In this document: positions 13,591 through 25,103 of the stretch, one piece after another
Layout: every line of letters begins with the position of its first letter
How positions within the stretch are numbered: position 1 is the first letter of the stretch
Assembly: GCA_033182465.1 (NCBI GenBank)
Contig: CP137318.1
Coordinates: 1,922,001 to 1,986,000 of the forward strand
Length of the DNA: 64,000 nucleotides
From: Sanghuangporus weigelae
Lineage: Eukaryota > Basidiomycota > Agaricomycetes > Hymenochaetales > Hymenochaetaceae
Reading direction: 5' to 3'
Notes under the pieces: model-generated
What the model saw: only the letters and a program-made list of their open reading frames with translations
Database searches by the model: none
What the model was told of the DNA's origin: nothing
Position numbers and translations under genes: made by a program

Positions 13591-15492
13591 TCATACTGTC
13601 GGTGGTGGTGGCGCTATAGACAAAACGGATAAGTTCAGAAAAAGCGGAACTATCGACTGGGATACTTACGGCAGCATGAATGCTCTGAAGGGTTGCAGTT
13701 TGGGTTAGGAGGACACACCACTAAGCAACAAGAGCCATTCGACTAAAGGCTTGTTAGTAATACAATGGTAGCAAATTGACTGATTATACTAACGGCACCG
13801 ATCGCCTGAGATTGACGAAATGGATGATACTCGGGTTGTATCGTGCTTGAATGGATACCCCTATCGTGCAAAGCCCTGCGAATCTCGGTAGCAACTTGCA
13901 TGAAATCATGCTTTCGAGAAGCAAGAACATGCACAGATGCTACCACCTTCGACTCTGAGAGCTGCCATATGTGTAATTCGTGGACGTCTTGCACTCCGTC
14001 CACATTACGGATGGCCTCGTCGACGTCCTTCAACGAAATTCCTGAAGGAACACCTTGAAGAAGGATAAACGAGGCGCTTTTCACTGCCGTGCAACGTGAT
14101 ATCATGAGCGCATAAATACAGAGATTGAAGTCAGCGACTTACCAAGGGGCAGTGCCGAGGAGAAAATGATACAGGTGATCACAAGGGAAACGATAGGATC
14201 GAAGTAGTACTTCCAACTGAGATTGGACAACCAGATGACCAAACCTGTAGAAATGACACCAATATTGCCGAGGGCATCACCCATAACATGCAGAACCAGG
14301 GCACGCATGTTCATGGAACCAGCCTGTCCACTGGTGTGTCTGGGTTCTGCCGAGTCCGAAATCTGCTGGTCGACTCGAAGGTCAGTCGTAGACTGTCTTG
14401 CACTGATTATATCGTGATCACCCAGAAGGGGAGTGGTTTCCGATGTGTCTCGTCCAGCAGTGTTTGACTCGACGTCGCGATTTTCAGCACCAAAGAAGCC
14501 ATTGGATCGTTCTGGTTTATAAGAAGACGGTAATCCATCTGTGCTAGGCCTATGTGCAGAAGGTGAACGAGCTCTCTGCAATTCTTGAGCTTGATGGACG
14601 ACATAAGCGCGCGTCACAGCCGGATGGCCGAAGAGAGAGTCTGAGCGTTCTCTACTTCGACCTCTCTCATCCTCGCCTGTGGGCGTGACACTGCCGCTTG
14701 AGACTGCGCTTCCCGATTGTTCCTCTCGTCCATGTGTCGGTTTAGCCGCGGTTTTCCTGTGGTGGTGGCCCTTGTGGTCATGCGAGTGATCATGCTCTTA
14801 CAAAAGAAGACAAATCAGGAACTGATGAATTGATTCAGTGCAAGAGTATACGGACCGTGGAACAAGAATAGACCGAGAAAGTTTGAAGCTAATCCGAGCG
14901 AGCCAACAATCACAACCAGTTGCGGATTTGAAATCTCTGTTGTCGGTCATCATTAGCAAAGGAATGGGTAAAACCATATATTAATGTTCTGTGCGTACCT
15001 GGAGTGCTGAAAAAGCGCTCAATGGCTTCCATGAAGATTGAAAAGCAGAGGGCAAGAAGGAACACGCCATTGATCAGAGCGGCAAGGATCTCGGCCCGAT
15101 GCCATCCGTACGAGTATTTGGTATCTTCCTCTTCGATTTTTTGTCCTGTGAGCTTGAGGGATATCAGCGTGAGCAGACGCGAACGTCTGGAAGCGAAGTC
15201 ACACCTTTATTGCGTATAGGGCAACTGCCAAGCTCAGAATATCGCTATGTTAAGCCAACGATGAGCTGATTGTGGTCGAAAGCAAGAAAAAACAATCATA
15301 CTTGAGCATATGAAAACTGTCTGCAACGAGAGCGAGCGAGCCAACGGCATATCCTGTAGAGAATGTGGGCTCGAGCAGCGAACAGGAGCTGAAGAGGTGA
15401 TACATACCGACAATGATCTCGACAAGGAAAAAGACGAAGTCTATGACCAGCAGAAGAGAAATCCTGGAAGTGCGCGACAGACCCCAGGTCAT
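13591..15492 (-). CDS. Cation diffusion facilitator zinc transporter (Zrc1/Cot1-like)
   Basis: Zinc/H+ antiporter of the CDF family, expected at the vacuole or ER membrane, giving zinc storage and tolerance. The start chosen is 15492 (MTWGLSRTSRISLLLVIDF), since the family begins just before helix 1; an in-frame Met at 15615 would add 41 poorly conserved residues. HxxxD zinc sites are visible in helix 2 (SFHMLNDILS, joined across an intron) and helix 5 (LHVMGDALGN). A His-rich loop (HEHDHSHDHKGHHH, about 14770-14810) and a long Ser/Arg-rich linker lie between helices 4 and 5. The C-terminal cytoplasmic domain has DVHELHIWQLSESKVVASVH and HDRGIHSSTIQPEYH. The tail is Cys/Pro-rich (CCLVVCPPNPNCNPSEHSCC) and ends PPPPTV. 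Tail to tail with Med5 (175 bp). Confidence 0.93.
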
Positions 15493-15747
15493 GATGGATG
15501 ATACTGGGAGGACGTGCAGATAGTGGAGGAGTGGCGAGACGGAAAGGATTTGTCGAGTCGAGTCGAGTCTATGTAAGCCTCGTCGGAGTCGGTCGGATTG
15601 CGTCAGATTAGGCATTTATAAATCACGTGGTCTAAAGTGGCGAAAAATCTTGTTGAGAATTGAAGAGAAAGAAAGAGACGTGGTTGTTCTGCTCCTCGCC
15701 GACGCACTCAAGTCCTCAGGTAGAAAATATTCGAGGTGGAATCAAAC
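15493..15747. promoter_or_regulatory. Divergent promoter, CDF transporter / eIF3h
   Basis: 255 bp between the two chosen start codons. It includes an 18 bp GTCGA tandem run at 15552-15569. Confidence 0.45.
15552..15569. repeat. Short GTCGA tandem repeat
   Basis: About 3.6 copies of the pentamer gtcga. It lies in the shared promoter region upstream of the CDF transporter start chosen here. Directly visible. Confidence 0.8.
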
Positions 15748-17089
15748 ATGGCGACTTCAATGGCAGCAACAATTGCTGCTTCCATGCCGATAAGTCAAGC
15801 ACCAGCCGCTGTGGTGCAAACAACTTACGAGGCCATTCCACCATCAATGTCCAAGGTTATTGACATTGAGGCTGAGATTCCAATCACGACCGTTCAGCTC
15901 GATGCTTTGGTGAGCATTTATATCGTACACTCAGCACGTTACAAAGGTTATTCATTTCTTTTACTCGTTACAGGTCGTCTCGAAAATTGTAAAGCACGGT
16001 TCTGAAGTTCAGAACGCGTCACCTGCCCTCGGTCTACTCATCGGCATCGATTTTGATGGCACGTTAGAGATATCCAATTCGTTCCCGTTGCCAAACGTCA
16101 GCGATGATGACGAGAAATCGAACAAATCCCTGGCTCGCTACCAGGCTTCCATGCTTCGCGCTCTCAAGGAGGTGCAGGCAGACGACGCCATCGTTGGATT
16201 CTACCAATTAAACTCATTGGGGGCGTTCTTCAAGCAGTCGCTGCTTGAACTGCAGGCAATTCACCAAGAGAAGATCAGGCATGGTGGGATCGTGATTGTA
16301 CACGGTATGCAGATAGCGTCTCGTATCAAACTGTCAATGCAACGTGTTGATACTTTCTCCCCTCTATCTTCAATAGATGTTATTCAGGCATCTCACGGGA
16401 ACCCGTCTTTCCATGCATTTAGGCTCACGAAGACCTTCCTACAAGCCTTCCGAACCGGCAAGTTTAATACTCAAGGGTACATAGCTGCCTCGTGTTTTGA
16501 TTTCATAAAAGTTTTGACATTAAACTCTTGCTTTTGCAGCCTTGTCGAGCGCAACCTTACTTTCTCTTCTATCGTTGAAGAGATCGCTGTTCGAATACGC
16601 ACGAACCCACTTGCCGGTGCTTTCCTCTCCACGCTTAGCACACCCGCTCCAATATCATCATCCTCCCTCTCATCTTCGTCCCATGTGACGAAGTCATCAT
16701 CTGGGACGCTCCCTCCAGCTTTCTCCTCGCTTGACCTCGACGCACGGTCACTCACTGCAAATCTCTCGTCTGTGCTCGATGCCCTGGATGACTACAAAAC
16801 GGAAGAAGGCAACCTCGCCTACCTTCAGCGACAAATTGCGCGAGAGAAGTTAAAGGCCGAACAGCACATACAAAGGCGCCGCGAGGAGAACGCACTTCGC
16901 GTCAGTCAAGGCCTTGCGCCCCTACCGGAAGATGACGTGAGCCGTCTGTTCAAGATTCCTCCCGAACCTAGTCGTTTGGAGAGTACGCTTCTCCTAGGCC
17001 AGATCGATGCGTACTCGAAAAGCCTTGCACAGGGTGCGAGCGTTAACCTTGTGAGAATGTATTCTGCGAATGGAGGTAGCAATGCATAG
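15748..17089 (+). CDS. EIF3H: Translation initiation factor eIF3 subunit h
   Basis: An MPN-domain subunit of eIF3, which helps load the 40S ribosome on mRNA. Start at 15748 (MATSMAATIAAS). The MPN part reads AEIPITTVQLDALVVSKIVKHG across intron 1, then ALGLLIGIDFDGTLEISNSFPLP, VGFYQLNSLGAFFKQSLLE and HGGIVIVH. It lacks the JAMM zinc-binding pattern, as usual for eIF3h, so it is not a deubiquitinase. The C-terminal helical region shows LSSVLDALDDYKTEEGNLAYLQRQIAREK and ends MYSANGGSNA. Three short introns lie at about 15912, 16302 and 16478. An inserted Ser/Thr-rich stretch sits at 16630-16720. Fungi that keep eIF3h include most filamentous species, though budding yeast lost it. Confidence 0.92.
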
Positions 17090-17751
17090 ATTTGTAGATG
17101 CTGTACTGTAGTAGTGTTAGTTTACGTGGCATTCATGTATCAATTCCTAGTATGAGTTGCTTGCTAGATTTGATGTTGTACCGCTCTGGACGAGGAGACA
17201 ATAGATTTGTGATGTCTCAGGGCCACTTGCTCAAAATGTATGCTTAAGTGTATTTCTCATGGTTCCCACATGGGCCAAGAACCTCCGCTAATTTTCAGGG
17301 CGAATAATCATCATCATGAGCGCCAGCTCTCATTTACGTTGAACTATGCAACATGCAAACGTGCATCTAGAAACTAACATGCACTACCGAGACTCCATTC
17401 AGACAACATTCAAAATATACAATAAAAAAGATATATGTCCCTAGCTCTCATGCATCGGCACAAGAGGGCACGACACTGAGGTGCCGGACGTAGAAAAGCA
17501 AGGAAACTGAAAACGAGCTTGAAATGAAGAAAAAAGAGGTAAGCGGAGTGGTATCGGACATTCGTGATAATGTCGGGTTAAGAGAATAGAACATGGAAGG
17601 GTGAGGTATTGGCAGCGTAAAAGAATGATACCTGGTGGAGTCCGTGATTTGTGCAACTGCGGGTATTTGACTAGAAGGTTGCCACTGGAAAGAGACATGA
17701 CGACACCAATGTATGATACTAGGCTTATGTTCGATGGCCCGGAATGTTTCG
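17090..17751. other. Intergenic between convergent genes
   Basis: 662 bp between two stop codons facing each other (eIF3h and the first barrel protein). It should hold both 3' UTRs. An AATAAA occurs at about 17421 on the plus strand. No coding exon is supported; open frames here are short and without recognisable motifs. Confidence 0.55.
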
Positions 17752-18796
17752 TTAATTGTTCCAAGCCCAAGTCATACCGGTTAGGCGGCCGACAGAAAAG
17801 TCTGCAATATCCTGAACAATGAAAATTCAAACCTGTGTTCGATTCAATAACGTAACTTGACTTACTTCAAAAGCCCTTGGACTGAAGTCCAGATCTGTAA
17901 GGGCGCAGCCTTCGCAACGGTCCGTAATCGTAACTGTCGTAGACTTTCCTTGGTCTAGAGAAATACCATGCGTTAATCTTAAGCAATTACTAAAGAATAC
18001 TAAAAGAGCTTACAAGTCGCCGTGACGGACTTGCCACAGATTGGGTTGCCGTTCGGGTTGACCCCATCATAGCCACTAATGAGCGTATCAATATGGTTCG
18101 GTTCGAAATGGTACAGAGTAATATCGCACTTACGGGAATTGATCGAAGAGCAGATGCGAAACAGCTGCGATTCTGTCGTCACCGCCATTGGTGATACCAC
18201 AGGCACCAAGACCAATCTGGTAGAAAGTACCTATATTGAGAAAAAATTAGAAAATGATTCAACCGAGTAAAGGTCATAAGAAAAGCCTTACCCTGGCCTG
18301 TCTGTGCCCCAACAAGGAAAGATGGCAGGTTGGAATTGGAGCCGCCAGAGTTGGACGAGCCAGAATCAGACGTTGCAGGAGCAGGAGCAGGAGCGGGAGC
18401 CTCCGACGTAGTTGGCTCCGGAGGTGGGGCCGGAGTTGTCGCTGGTGGTGGGGCTGGAGCCTCTGATGAGGACGAGGGCGATGCGGCAACCGCTGCAACA
18501 GGCTCAACCGACGATGTTGGCTGGGGAGCTTCGGACGAAGAAGAGGAAGGAGCAGCGCTGCTTGTCTGCGTCTGTGCCTTGCAGCGACCAGTATCACCAC
18601 GCTTACGCTTGGGCTTGACGACCTTCACCTCACGACCGTAGGGACCAACAGCGGGAGAAGGAGCTGGGTTGGCCATGCGAGCAGCAAGTGCGTGATGGCC
18701 ATGCGGGCTGCGCAGGACATGAGGAGTAGCGAGACCAGAGACCGAGATGGTAAGGGTAAAAAGAACGAGTACTTTTGAAAACGACGACATGACCAT
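17752..18796 (-). CDS. Secreted double-psi beta-barrel protein (expansin/loosenin-like) with Pro/Ala/Ser linker
   Basis: A predicted secreted protein of about 265 residues. The start at 18796 gives MVMSSFSKVLVLFTLTISVSG, a clear signal peptide; a second in-frame Met lies two codons on. After a basic stretch (KPKRKR) comes a low-complexity Ser/Pro/Ala linker (18330-18560). The C-terminal domain is spliced from three or more exons: GTFYQIGLGACG, ITNGGDDRIAAVSHLLFDQF, NPICGKSVTAT, then TITDRCEGCALTDLDFSPRAF and SVGRLTGMTWAW. The Cys set and DRCxGC are the barwin/RlpA-like barrel found in loosenins, which loosen cellulose or chitin without hydrolysis. Only domain 1 of an expansin is present. It points away from a larger relative at 20018. 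The cell-wall role is inferred from the family. Confidence 0.85.
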
Positions 18797-20017
18797 GATG
18801 AGAAACGGCGGGAAAGGCGGGCCTATCGATGCGAAATGTGGCGGAGTGCGTAGGAGGAAGGATAAAGAACGACTTTCGGACGCAAGAAGGAGAGTGGGGG
18901 TACAAAGAGAGGACGACAAGTACTAGTGAGGAAAAGAAAAGGAAAAAGTAGGGTCCGTCCTTTATTACAAACATATTCTCACATCCCATCATTCATATTC
19001 TGTCGTTGAACAACATTCCATTCATCTGTTTTCATTTCAAACAGTTCCGTTGCCAGCAAGTGAAGTGAAATCTTACAGTACGGACTCGGAGCCCCTCTTT
19101 CGGATCGTTCACGAAGGCGCATTGTTCCATTTTCATCTTGTCTCCATCCATCAGGGCAACCGTTCGTTGACATGAAATTGAAAATGATGAACCGGGCTTG
19201 GCTTGCCTACGTCGTGTCCCGCGCCCGCGACCGAAATGTCACGTGACTCCATCATCACGACGCGTCGCGGACTTTCAACTCATAAGGTCCGTTCTCTTAG
19301 TTTTCTTCCACTGGCACGTCAGGAACCTATAATCTAGACGCTTGGGTCAGCCCATGCTCCTATTGCGGATGGAGTAACTTCGCGCTTGCTTTCTGCTTCT
19401 TATGGGTCTTCGTTACTGGTTACAATGCTATTTTGCTTACGCAAACTTCCTTTGTTGTCTCACGTCAAGTTTGCCAACTGCGAATGATCTCCTTCTTCTG
19501 CTTGTGGGAATCTGCTTGATACATTTGCCTCAAATGTGCTCGATCCATTGCCATTGACGCTGCGACTGACGCTAGGATCGATCGCGTGTCCTCGATTACC
19601 ACTTGGAACGGCAACCTTTTCCAATCCAGCGTTGAGCAAAGCAGCACCTCATCAGATTTGATACCCAACATCCAAACAAAGCGCGCTTGTGACGATTTTA
19701 GAGCAGGGGCCTCCTAATGCTTTGCACTGGTCGCCGAAGAAGTCGTGCAATACGCGTCATTATTGCACCTCCTACTGGGTGTCTTGGCCTGTCCTTGACT
19801 ATGCTGCTCGTCAGAAATTTTGCAATGTGCCCCTATATCAAGTACATAAGCCTGCTTTCAATGACCATCTCTCCTCCTAACTTTGTCCGGACTCTTGTCC
19901 ATTCGACGAAGGTCAGTCCATCCCTTCTATGCTCTACGAATGGAATTCTGTGCTCATATTTCATCACTACAGCACTGGAGACGCCTGTTACAATAATCGG
20001 GTAAAATTGCAACAAGA
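18797..20017. promoter_or_regulatory. Long shared upstream region of two barrel-protein genes
   Basis: 1,221 bp between two divergent start codons, the largest gene-free gap here. Small open frames (for example 18979-19173 minus and 19689-20004 plus) show no conserved motif and no convincing splice structure, so I treat the stretch as two promoters and 5' UTRs. No repeat or mobile element is visible. Confidence 0.5.
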
Positions 20018-23000
20018 ATGAGAGGGGCTATTCAGCTTCTCCTCTTCTTCGCTCTTATTTCATATACTTACGCCCTCTTCACCCCTAAGGTCTATGGCAG
20101 ACAACATAGACCAGCATTCTTAGTAAATGAAAATCATCATCATCATCCCGGTCGCTTAAAGAGACACGAAGGTCACGATCCACAACCGTTTGCTGGATCT
20201 CCTCATCCCGCAGATCATAAGCATGACCATCCCAGACGGTCAACAAGTCAAGGTATCAGCAAGCGAGGGTTCCCTCACTGTGAACGCTCCCTCGATAAGA
20301 GATGTAATCAGGCCAAGCCACCCGATGAGTCCTTCATTCCAATTTATAATGATGGGAACGAAACTCCGGATGCAATGCAGAGTGATAGCTACGGATCTCC
20401 GACAACACTTGGACAAGGCACCTCTGACGGGAATCGCTTTACTCTTGGTCATCCCGGAGACGGCAGTTGGCAAACCGGAGGCTCAGGCTATTCGAATAAC
20501 TTTGCACCTTCGGATACAAACTATGGTGGCTATGGCCCATCAGCGACTGGAAGCTACCAATCCTCTGGAGGTTCCTACGGGTCTGGTTCCGAATCTTCGT
20601 CCGACTCGAGCAATTCGTCCGCCAACGGAGGCTTCGGTGCTTCTGGTTGGGGTGACGAGGATGGTAATAATGGATTTGGTGCCTCTGCTTCTGGCAGCTA
20701 TGGTCAGTCAGATTCTCACAACCACGCCTCATCCAGCGCCTCAGATGCCTGGGACTCCTCTTCTGCAGGGGGGTCGTGGAACTATGGTTCGAATGGCAAT
20801 GGCGACTCGAGTGGATACAACTCCTTCCCGACAGACTCCTCTGATGGATCTTACGGCTCTGATTCATCATTCACAGGTGGTGGCGCCGGAGGAACTGGAG
20901 CCGGGTCGAGCGGCGCAACTCAAACCGGAGATTCTGGTTACTCTGGCTCAGGAGGCACATCTGACACCGGGATCGGAGGATCCGGTTTTGGTGGCGCAAG
21001 CAACACCGGAGGCTTTGGTTCAGCTACGAACCCGGGTGGCCCCGAGTCTGGCTTCGGGACAGCTACAGGTGACACAGATGACTTCGGATCCCCGTCAAGC
21101 ACTGGAGGCTTCGGTTCAGGCTCTGGTTCTGGTACTGGTGCTAATGGATTCGGATCTGGCAGCGGGACGGCAACCAACACCGGAGACTCTGCTGGAGCAA
21201 CAGATACTGGTGATTCCGGCTCTGACTCCGGATTCGGTTCTGCTACAGGTGGTACGGGAGGCTTTGGTTCTGGCTCAGGCTCTGGCACAGATGGATCCGA
21301 CTCGGGCTTTGGCTCTGCTACTGGCGGCACCGATGGCTTTGGATCGCCGACAAGCACAGGAGGATTCGGTTCTGGTGCCAGCGATTCTGGCTTTGGCTCT
21401 GCTACAGGTGGTACAGGAGGATTTGACTCCCCGTCCAGTACTGGTGGCTTTGGCTCGGACTCTAACTCTGGTACCGATGGAAACGGATTTGGATCTGGAA
21501 GTACCGGAGACTCTGCTGGAGCAACAGAAACTGGTGATTCCGGCTCCGATTCCGGATTCGGTTCTGCCACAGGTGGTACGGGAGGCTTTGGTTCTGGCTC
21601 AGGTTCTGGCACAGGTGGATCCGACTCTGGTTTCGGCTCTGCTACAGGCGGCACAGACGACTTCGGATCGCCGACGAGCACAGGAGATTTCGGTTCTGGT
21701 GCCAGCGATTCTGGCTTTGGCTCTGCTACAGGTGGTACAGGAGGATTTGACTCCCCGTCCAGTACTGGCGGCTTTGGTTCGGACTCTAACTCTGGTACCG
21801 GTGGAAACGGATTCGGATCCGGAAGTGGATCGGCAACCAACACCGGAGACTCTGCTGGAGCAACGGAAACTGGTGATTCCGGCTCCGACTCTGGATTCGG
21901 TTCTGCCACAGGTGGTACGGGAGGCTTTGGTTCTGGCTCAGGCTCTGACACAGGTGGCTCTGACTCGGGCTTTGGCTCTGCTACAGGCGGTACCGATGGC
22001 TTTGGATCACCGACAAGTACAGGAGGCTCCGGCTCCGGTGCTAATGGTTCTGGTGGAACGGCAGCTGATACTGGGGACTCTGCCTCAACCACAGGAATAG
22101 GCGGATCTGACTCTGGCTTCGGAAGTGCCACAGGCGGTACAGATGGGTTTGGCTCCCCAACAAACACTGGGGGCTTTGGTTCTGGCTCAGCCTCTGGTAC
22201 TGGGGCCAATGGATCTGGAAGTGATAGCGGCATGGCTACCGATACTGGCGGATCTGACTCTGGCTTCGGTAGTGCAACAGGTGGTACAGATGGTTTCGGT
22301 TCACCGACAAGCACTGGAGGCTTCGGCTCAGGCTCAGGCTCAGGCTCCGGTACTGGTGCTAACGGATCTGGCAGTGATAGTGGCTCGGCCACCAACACTG
22401 GCGGATCTGATTCAGGCTTCGGCTCTGCCACCGGCGGGTCCGACTCGCCATCCAGCACTGGGGGCTTTGGTTCGGGTTCAGCTTCGGGCACTGGAGCCAA
22501 CGGATCTGGAACTGGCGACGGTACGGCAACCAATGCTGACTCAGGCGATGGTGCTGCGTCTACCGGAACAGATGGATCTGATGCCTCCGATACTGGACTT
22601 GGCTCTGCTACGGGCGTACCAACAGGCTTTGGATCAAGCACTGGTGGTCCTGACTCAAGCTTCAGCGGGTCAGGCCCGACGGACTCCGGCTCTGTCACGT
22701 TGCCTACAGCGTCCTCCTCAGATTCGGAGTCCCTTCCAACGGATGAAGGAGATTCCCCGGCATCTGACACTGGCTTAGGTAGTGGCTCTGGAGGCTCCCC
22801 GACAGACTCTGCATCTGGCAATGGCAATGGCAATGGCAATGGCAATGGTTCAGGCGGTGCATCCGACTCGAGTCCGACGGATACATCTGGCACTTCAGAC
22901 GGTGGGTCAGCCACATCACAACCGACAGGTGCTTCGGCTACCGATAGCTCTGGTGCGGGACCAACAGACTCGACATCGGATACTGATTCCGCCAGCGATT

Positions 23001-24562
23001 CCAGCCCGTCAGACACAGCTTCTGGGTCGGGTTCTACAGATTCGGCCACCTCCCTCCCGTCAGGTAGTGCCACAGACTCATCTGGCGGCTCGCCAACAGA
23101 CACTGCGGGCGGCTTAGGCTCACTCTCTGACTCGAGCGGACCGTCGTCAACATCAGGCTTCGGCGCTGCTTCACCGACTGGTGGTTTCGATTCATCTTCG
23201 AATTCAAGCAGCAACTCGAACAGTAGCTCGGGCTCATGGGATTCATCCGGCGAGTCAGGCGACCAATACAACAACAGTACAGGGAATTCCGACGGCGATG
23301 GTGGATATAATTGGAACTCCAATTACGGAGGGAGCCACAGCTCGAGCAGCGACTCTGGAAGCTACAGTTCGTCTGCATCGTCAGGAAGCAGCGCAACGAG
23401 CGCCGCTTTCAGCTGGATCTGGCCTGGATCGGGTACCGTCTATGGTTCTGGAGGCGCTTCCGGTTCTGGCGAACCAACAGCGACGGTGCTCGGGAGTTCC
23501 CCGGTCAACTCGACAGCCTCCTCTGGTGCATCGAGCGTCCCATCTATCGGTGGAAGTGATGTCGATTGCGGGCCTGAAGAGACGGGATCTAGCTCAGGCG
23601 GAGCGCCAACTGATTCTGGCTTCGGCGCAAGCTCAACTGGTGGCCCTTCCGGCACTGGAGCGGGAGCAGGTAATGGAACTGCGGGAGCCTCCTCCACCGG
23701 CGCTGGAACGGACGGCGGCTTCGGCTCTGCGACTGATTCTCTGAGCGACAGCGGATTTGCGTCAGGAAATGGAAGCGGTACCGGCGCACCAAGCTCCACA
23801 GGAGGAGCTGGTTCTGGCACTGGCACTGGCACTGGCACAGACGGTGGCTTCGGTGCATCGTCAACAGGGGCACCGACCGGACCTGGCTCCGACGCAGGCT
23901 CTACAGGCGCATCTAGCACAGGCGGTGGTGCAGGCAGTTCGGGCGCGGGCACGGGCGCAAGCAGCACAGGTGCCGGCGCGACAGAGACTGGCGTAGGCAC
24001 TGGCGCCGGAAGCTCATCCTTCGGTTCACCTGCCACTTCCGGCGGTTCAGGAGGCTCCAGTACTGCTGGTTCATCCTCCAGCGCTCCTACCTCATCAGCG
24101 GGCACTGGGGGCGGAAGCGGACCGGGCTCCTACCTGTCTGGCACGCAACACGGTGATGGCACGTACTACGAACCCGGATTGGGCTCTTGCGGATGGACCA
24201 ACACTAAGGATGAAATGATCGCTGCCATCTCCTGGCAGGTATACGATAACTACCCAGGCGCGGTAGCTGGGAACCCCAACAACAATCCGATTTGCGGGCA
24301 ATTCGTTACTGCGCAACGTAAGTTCAAATTCTAAATCTCCTTCCTTTTAAAAAGTAAACTTGCTGATGATTGAACATGTTCTCCATCATCATACACAGGC
24401 GATGGCAAGCCCGTAACAGTCAAGATCGTGGACCGTTGTGCCGGGTGTACGGGAGCGACCGACCTCGATTTATCAGAGGCCGCATTCACGAAATTGGGTG
24501 ACATTAGCGAAGGACGATTCTCAATTACATGGCACTGGGCACAAGGCGATCATCAACAGTAG
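20018..24562 (+). CDS. Giant secreted Ser/Gly/Thr-repeat protein with C-terminal double-psi beta-barrel
   Basis: Two exons (20018-24317 and 24399-24562) give about 1,487 residues. The N-terminus MRGAIQLLLFFALISYTYA is a signal peptide. A His/Arg-rich segment follows (a run of five His near 20132), then about 1,300 residues of Ser, Gly, Thr, Asp and Ala. The motif SDSGFGSATGG occurs 11 times, with runs such as FGSPTSTGGFGSG. The last 110 residues form a barwin/RlpA-like barrel: GDGTYYEPGLGSCGW, NNNPICGQFVTAQ, KIVDRCAGCTGATDLDLSEAAF and FSITWHWAQG. This barrel resembles that of the divergent neighbour. Ser/Thr density suggests heavy O-mannosylation and an extended wall-spanning stalk (inference). 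Other frames across the repeats stay open for hundreds of codons because of the codon bias; they are not genes. Confidence 0.88.
21182..22100 (+). repeat. Higher-order tandem repeat inside the giant barrel protein
   Basis: Near-identical long units start at about 21182, 21506 and 21845, each opening with ggagactctgctggagcaac, so the period is about 324-339 bp (108-113 codons). The 15 bp difference is an in-frame loss of five codons. Each unit contains about three of the SDSGFGSATGG motifs. Later copies are more diverged. Confidence 0.85.
22817..22846 (+). repeat. GGCAAT hexamer repeat coding for Gly-Asn
   Basis: Five perfect copies of ggcaat within the low-complexity coding region, giving a Gly-Asn run. 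The length is a multiple of three, so slippage changes length without breaking the frame. Confidence 0.95.
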
Positions 24563-25103
24563 TCGCAGGGCGACCAAAATGAAGTTCTGAAGTGATGAGG
24601 CAGTTTTTCTCTCTTTTCAAGTTGTTGATTTCGTCGGTTCGGAAAACAGTCCACTAATTTATCTTGTAGCAATGACTACGTATTTCCTTCTTCATCTACA
24701 CCTTCAAGTTATTTGTTCTGTACTTTCCACATAGACATCATTGTATATAAAGCTGCTCAATATATTCTTTATCTCTTTTCTAGTAAAAGCCAGGTATGCA
24801 CACTGATATAATTTGAAACCAGGACTGCTTCTTTATTCATAAACCTTTGGGCAAAGACGTCATGTCTAGTGATACAAGAAACGATTTTGTAAATGTGTTT
24901 GAAAATGTCCTGACCGGTATGCATGAAATGAGAAAAAAAGGCAGGGAAATCAATTACACATGAAATAAATATTGACTTGAAGGACATTTTCATACACAGT
25001 CGGGGAACCAAGCTGAATGACCCAAAAAAGGATACAAAGGAGTATAATAGAGGGTGAACCAAGCTGGCTGAAAGAAAAGCTCAGGAAATGCAGAAAATGA
25101 ATG
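24563..25103. other. Intergenic between convergent genes
   Basis: 541 bp, AT-rich, between the stops of the giant barrel protein (+) and the membrane protein (-). It should hold two 3' UTRs. No coding signal or repeat seen. Confidence 0.6.

Noticed and set aside
15493-15615. Upstream Met for the CDF transporter
   Set aside because: In frame, but the family begins just before helix 1 at 15492; the extra residues look like UTR.
18098-18112. tRNA B-box-like text (ggttcggttcgaaat)
   Set aside because: No A box, no cloverleaf arms; it lies in an intron of the barrel gene.
18330-18641. Plus-strand frames opposite the Pro/Ala/Ser linker
   Set aside because: They mirror the low-complexity linker of the minus-strand barrel protein.
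19689-20004. Short plus-strand frames before the giant barrel gene
   Set aside because: No conserved text, no signal peptide; the clear signal peptide begins at 20018.
20190-22100. 636-codon plus-strand frame overlapping the giant barrel gene
   Set aside because: A second-frame shadow of the same repeat; no signal peptide, domain or splice support.
20938-23322. 794-codon minus-strand open frame (Pro/Glu/Val-rich)
   Set aside because: It lies wholly opposite the Ser/Gly/Thr repeat region. GGC/TCT/ACC-type codons read in reverse give Pro/Glu/Ala/Val and few stops. It has no motif of its own.
23440-24105. 221-codon minus-strand frame rich in Pro/Ala/Val/Glu
   Set aside because: Same codon-bias shadow of the Gly/Ser/Thr repeat.
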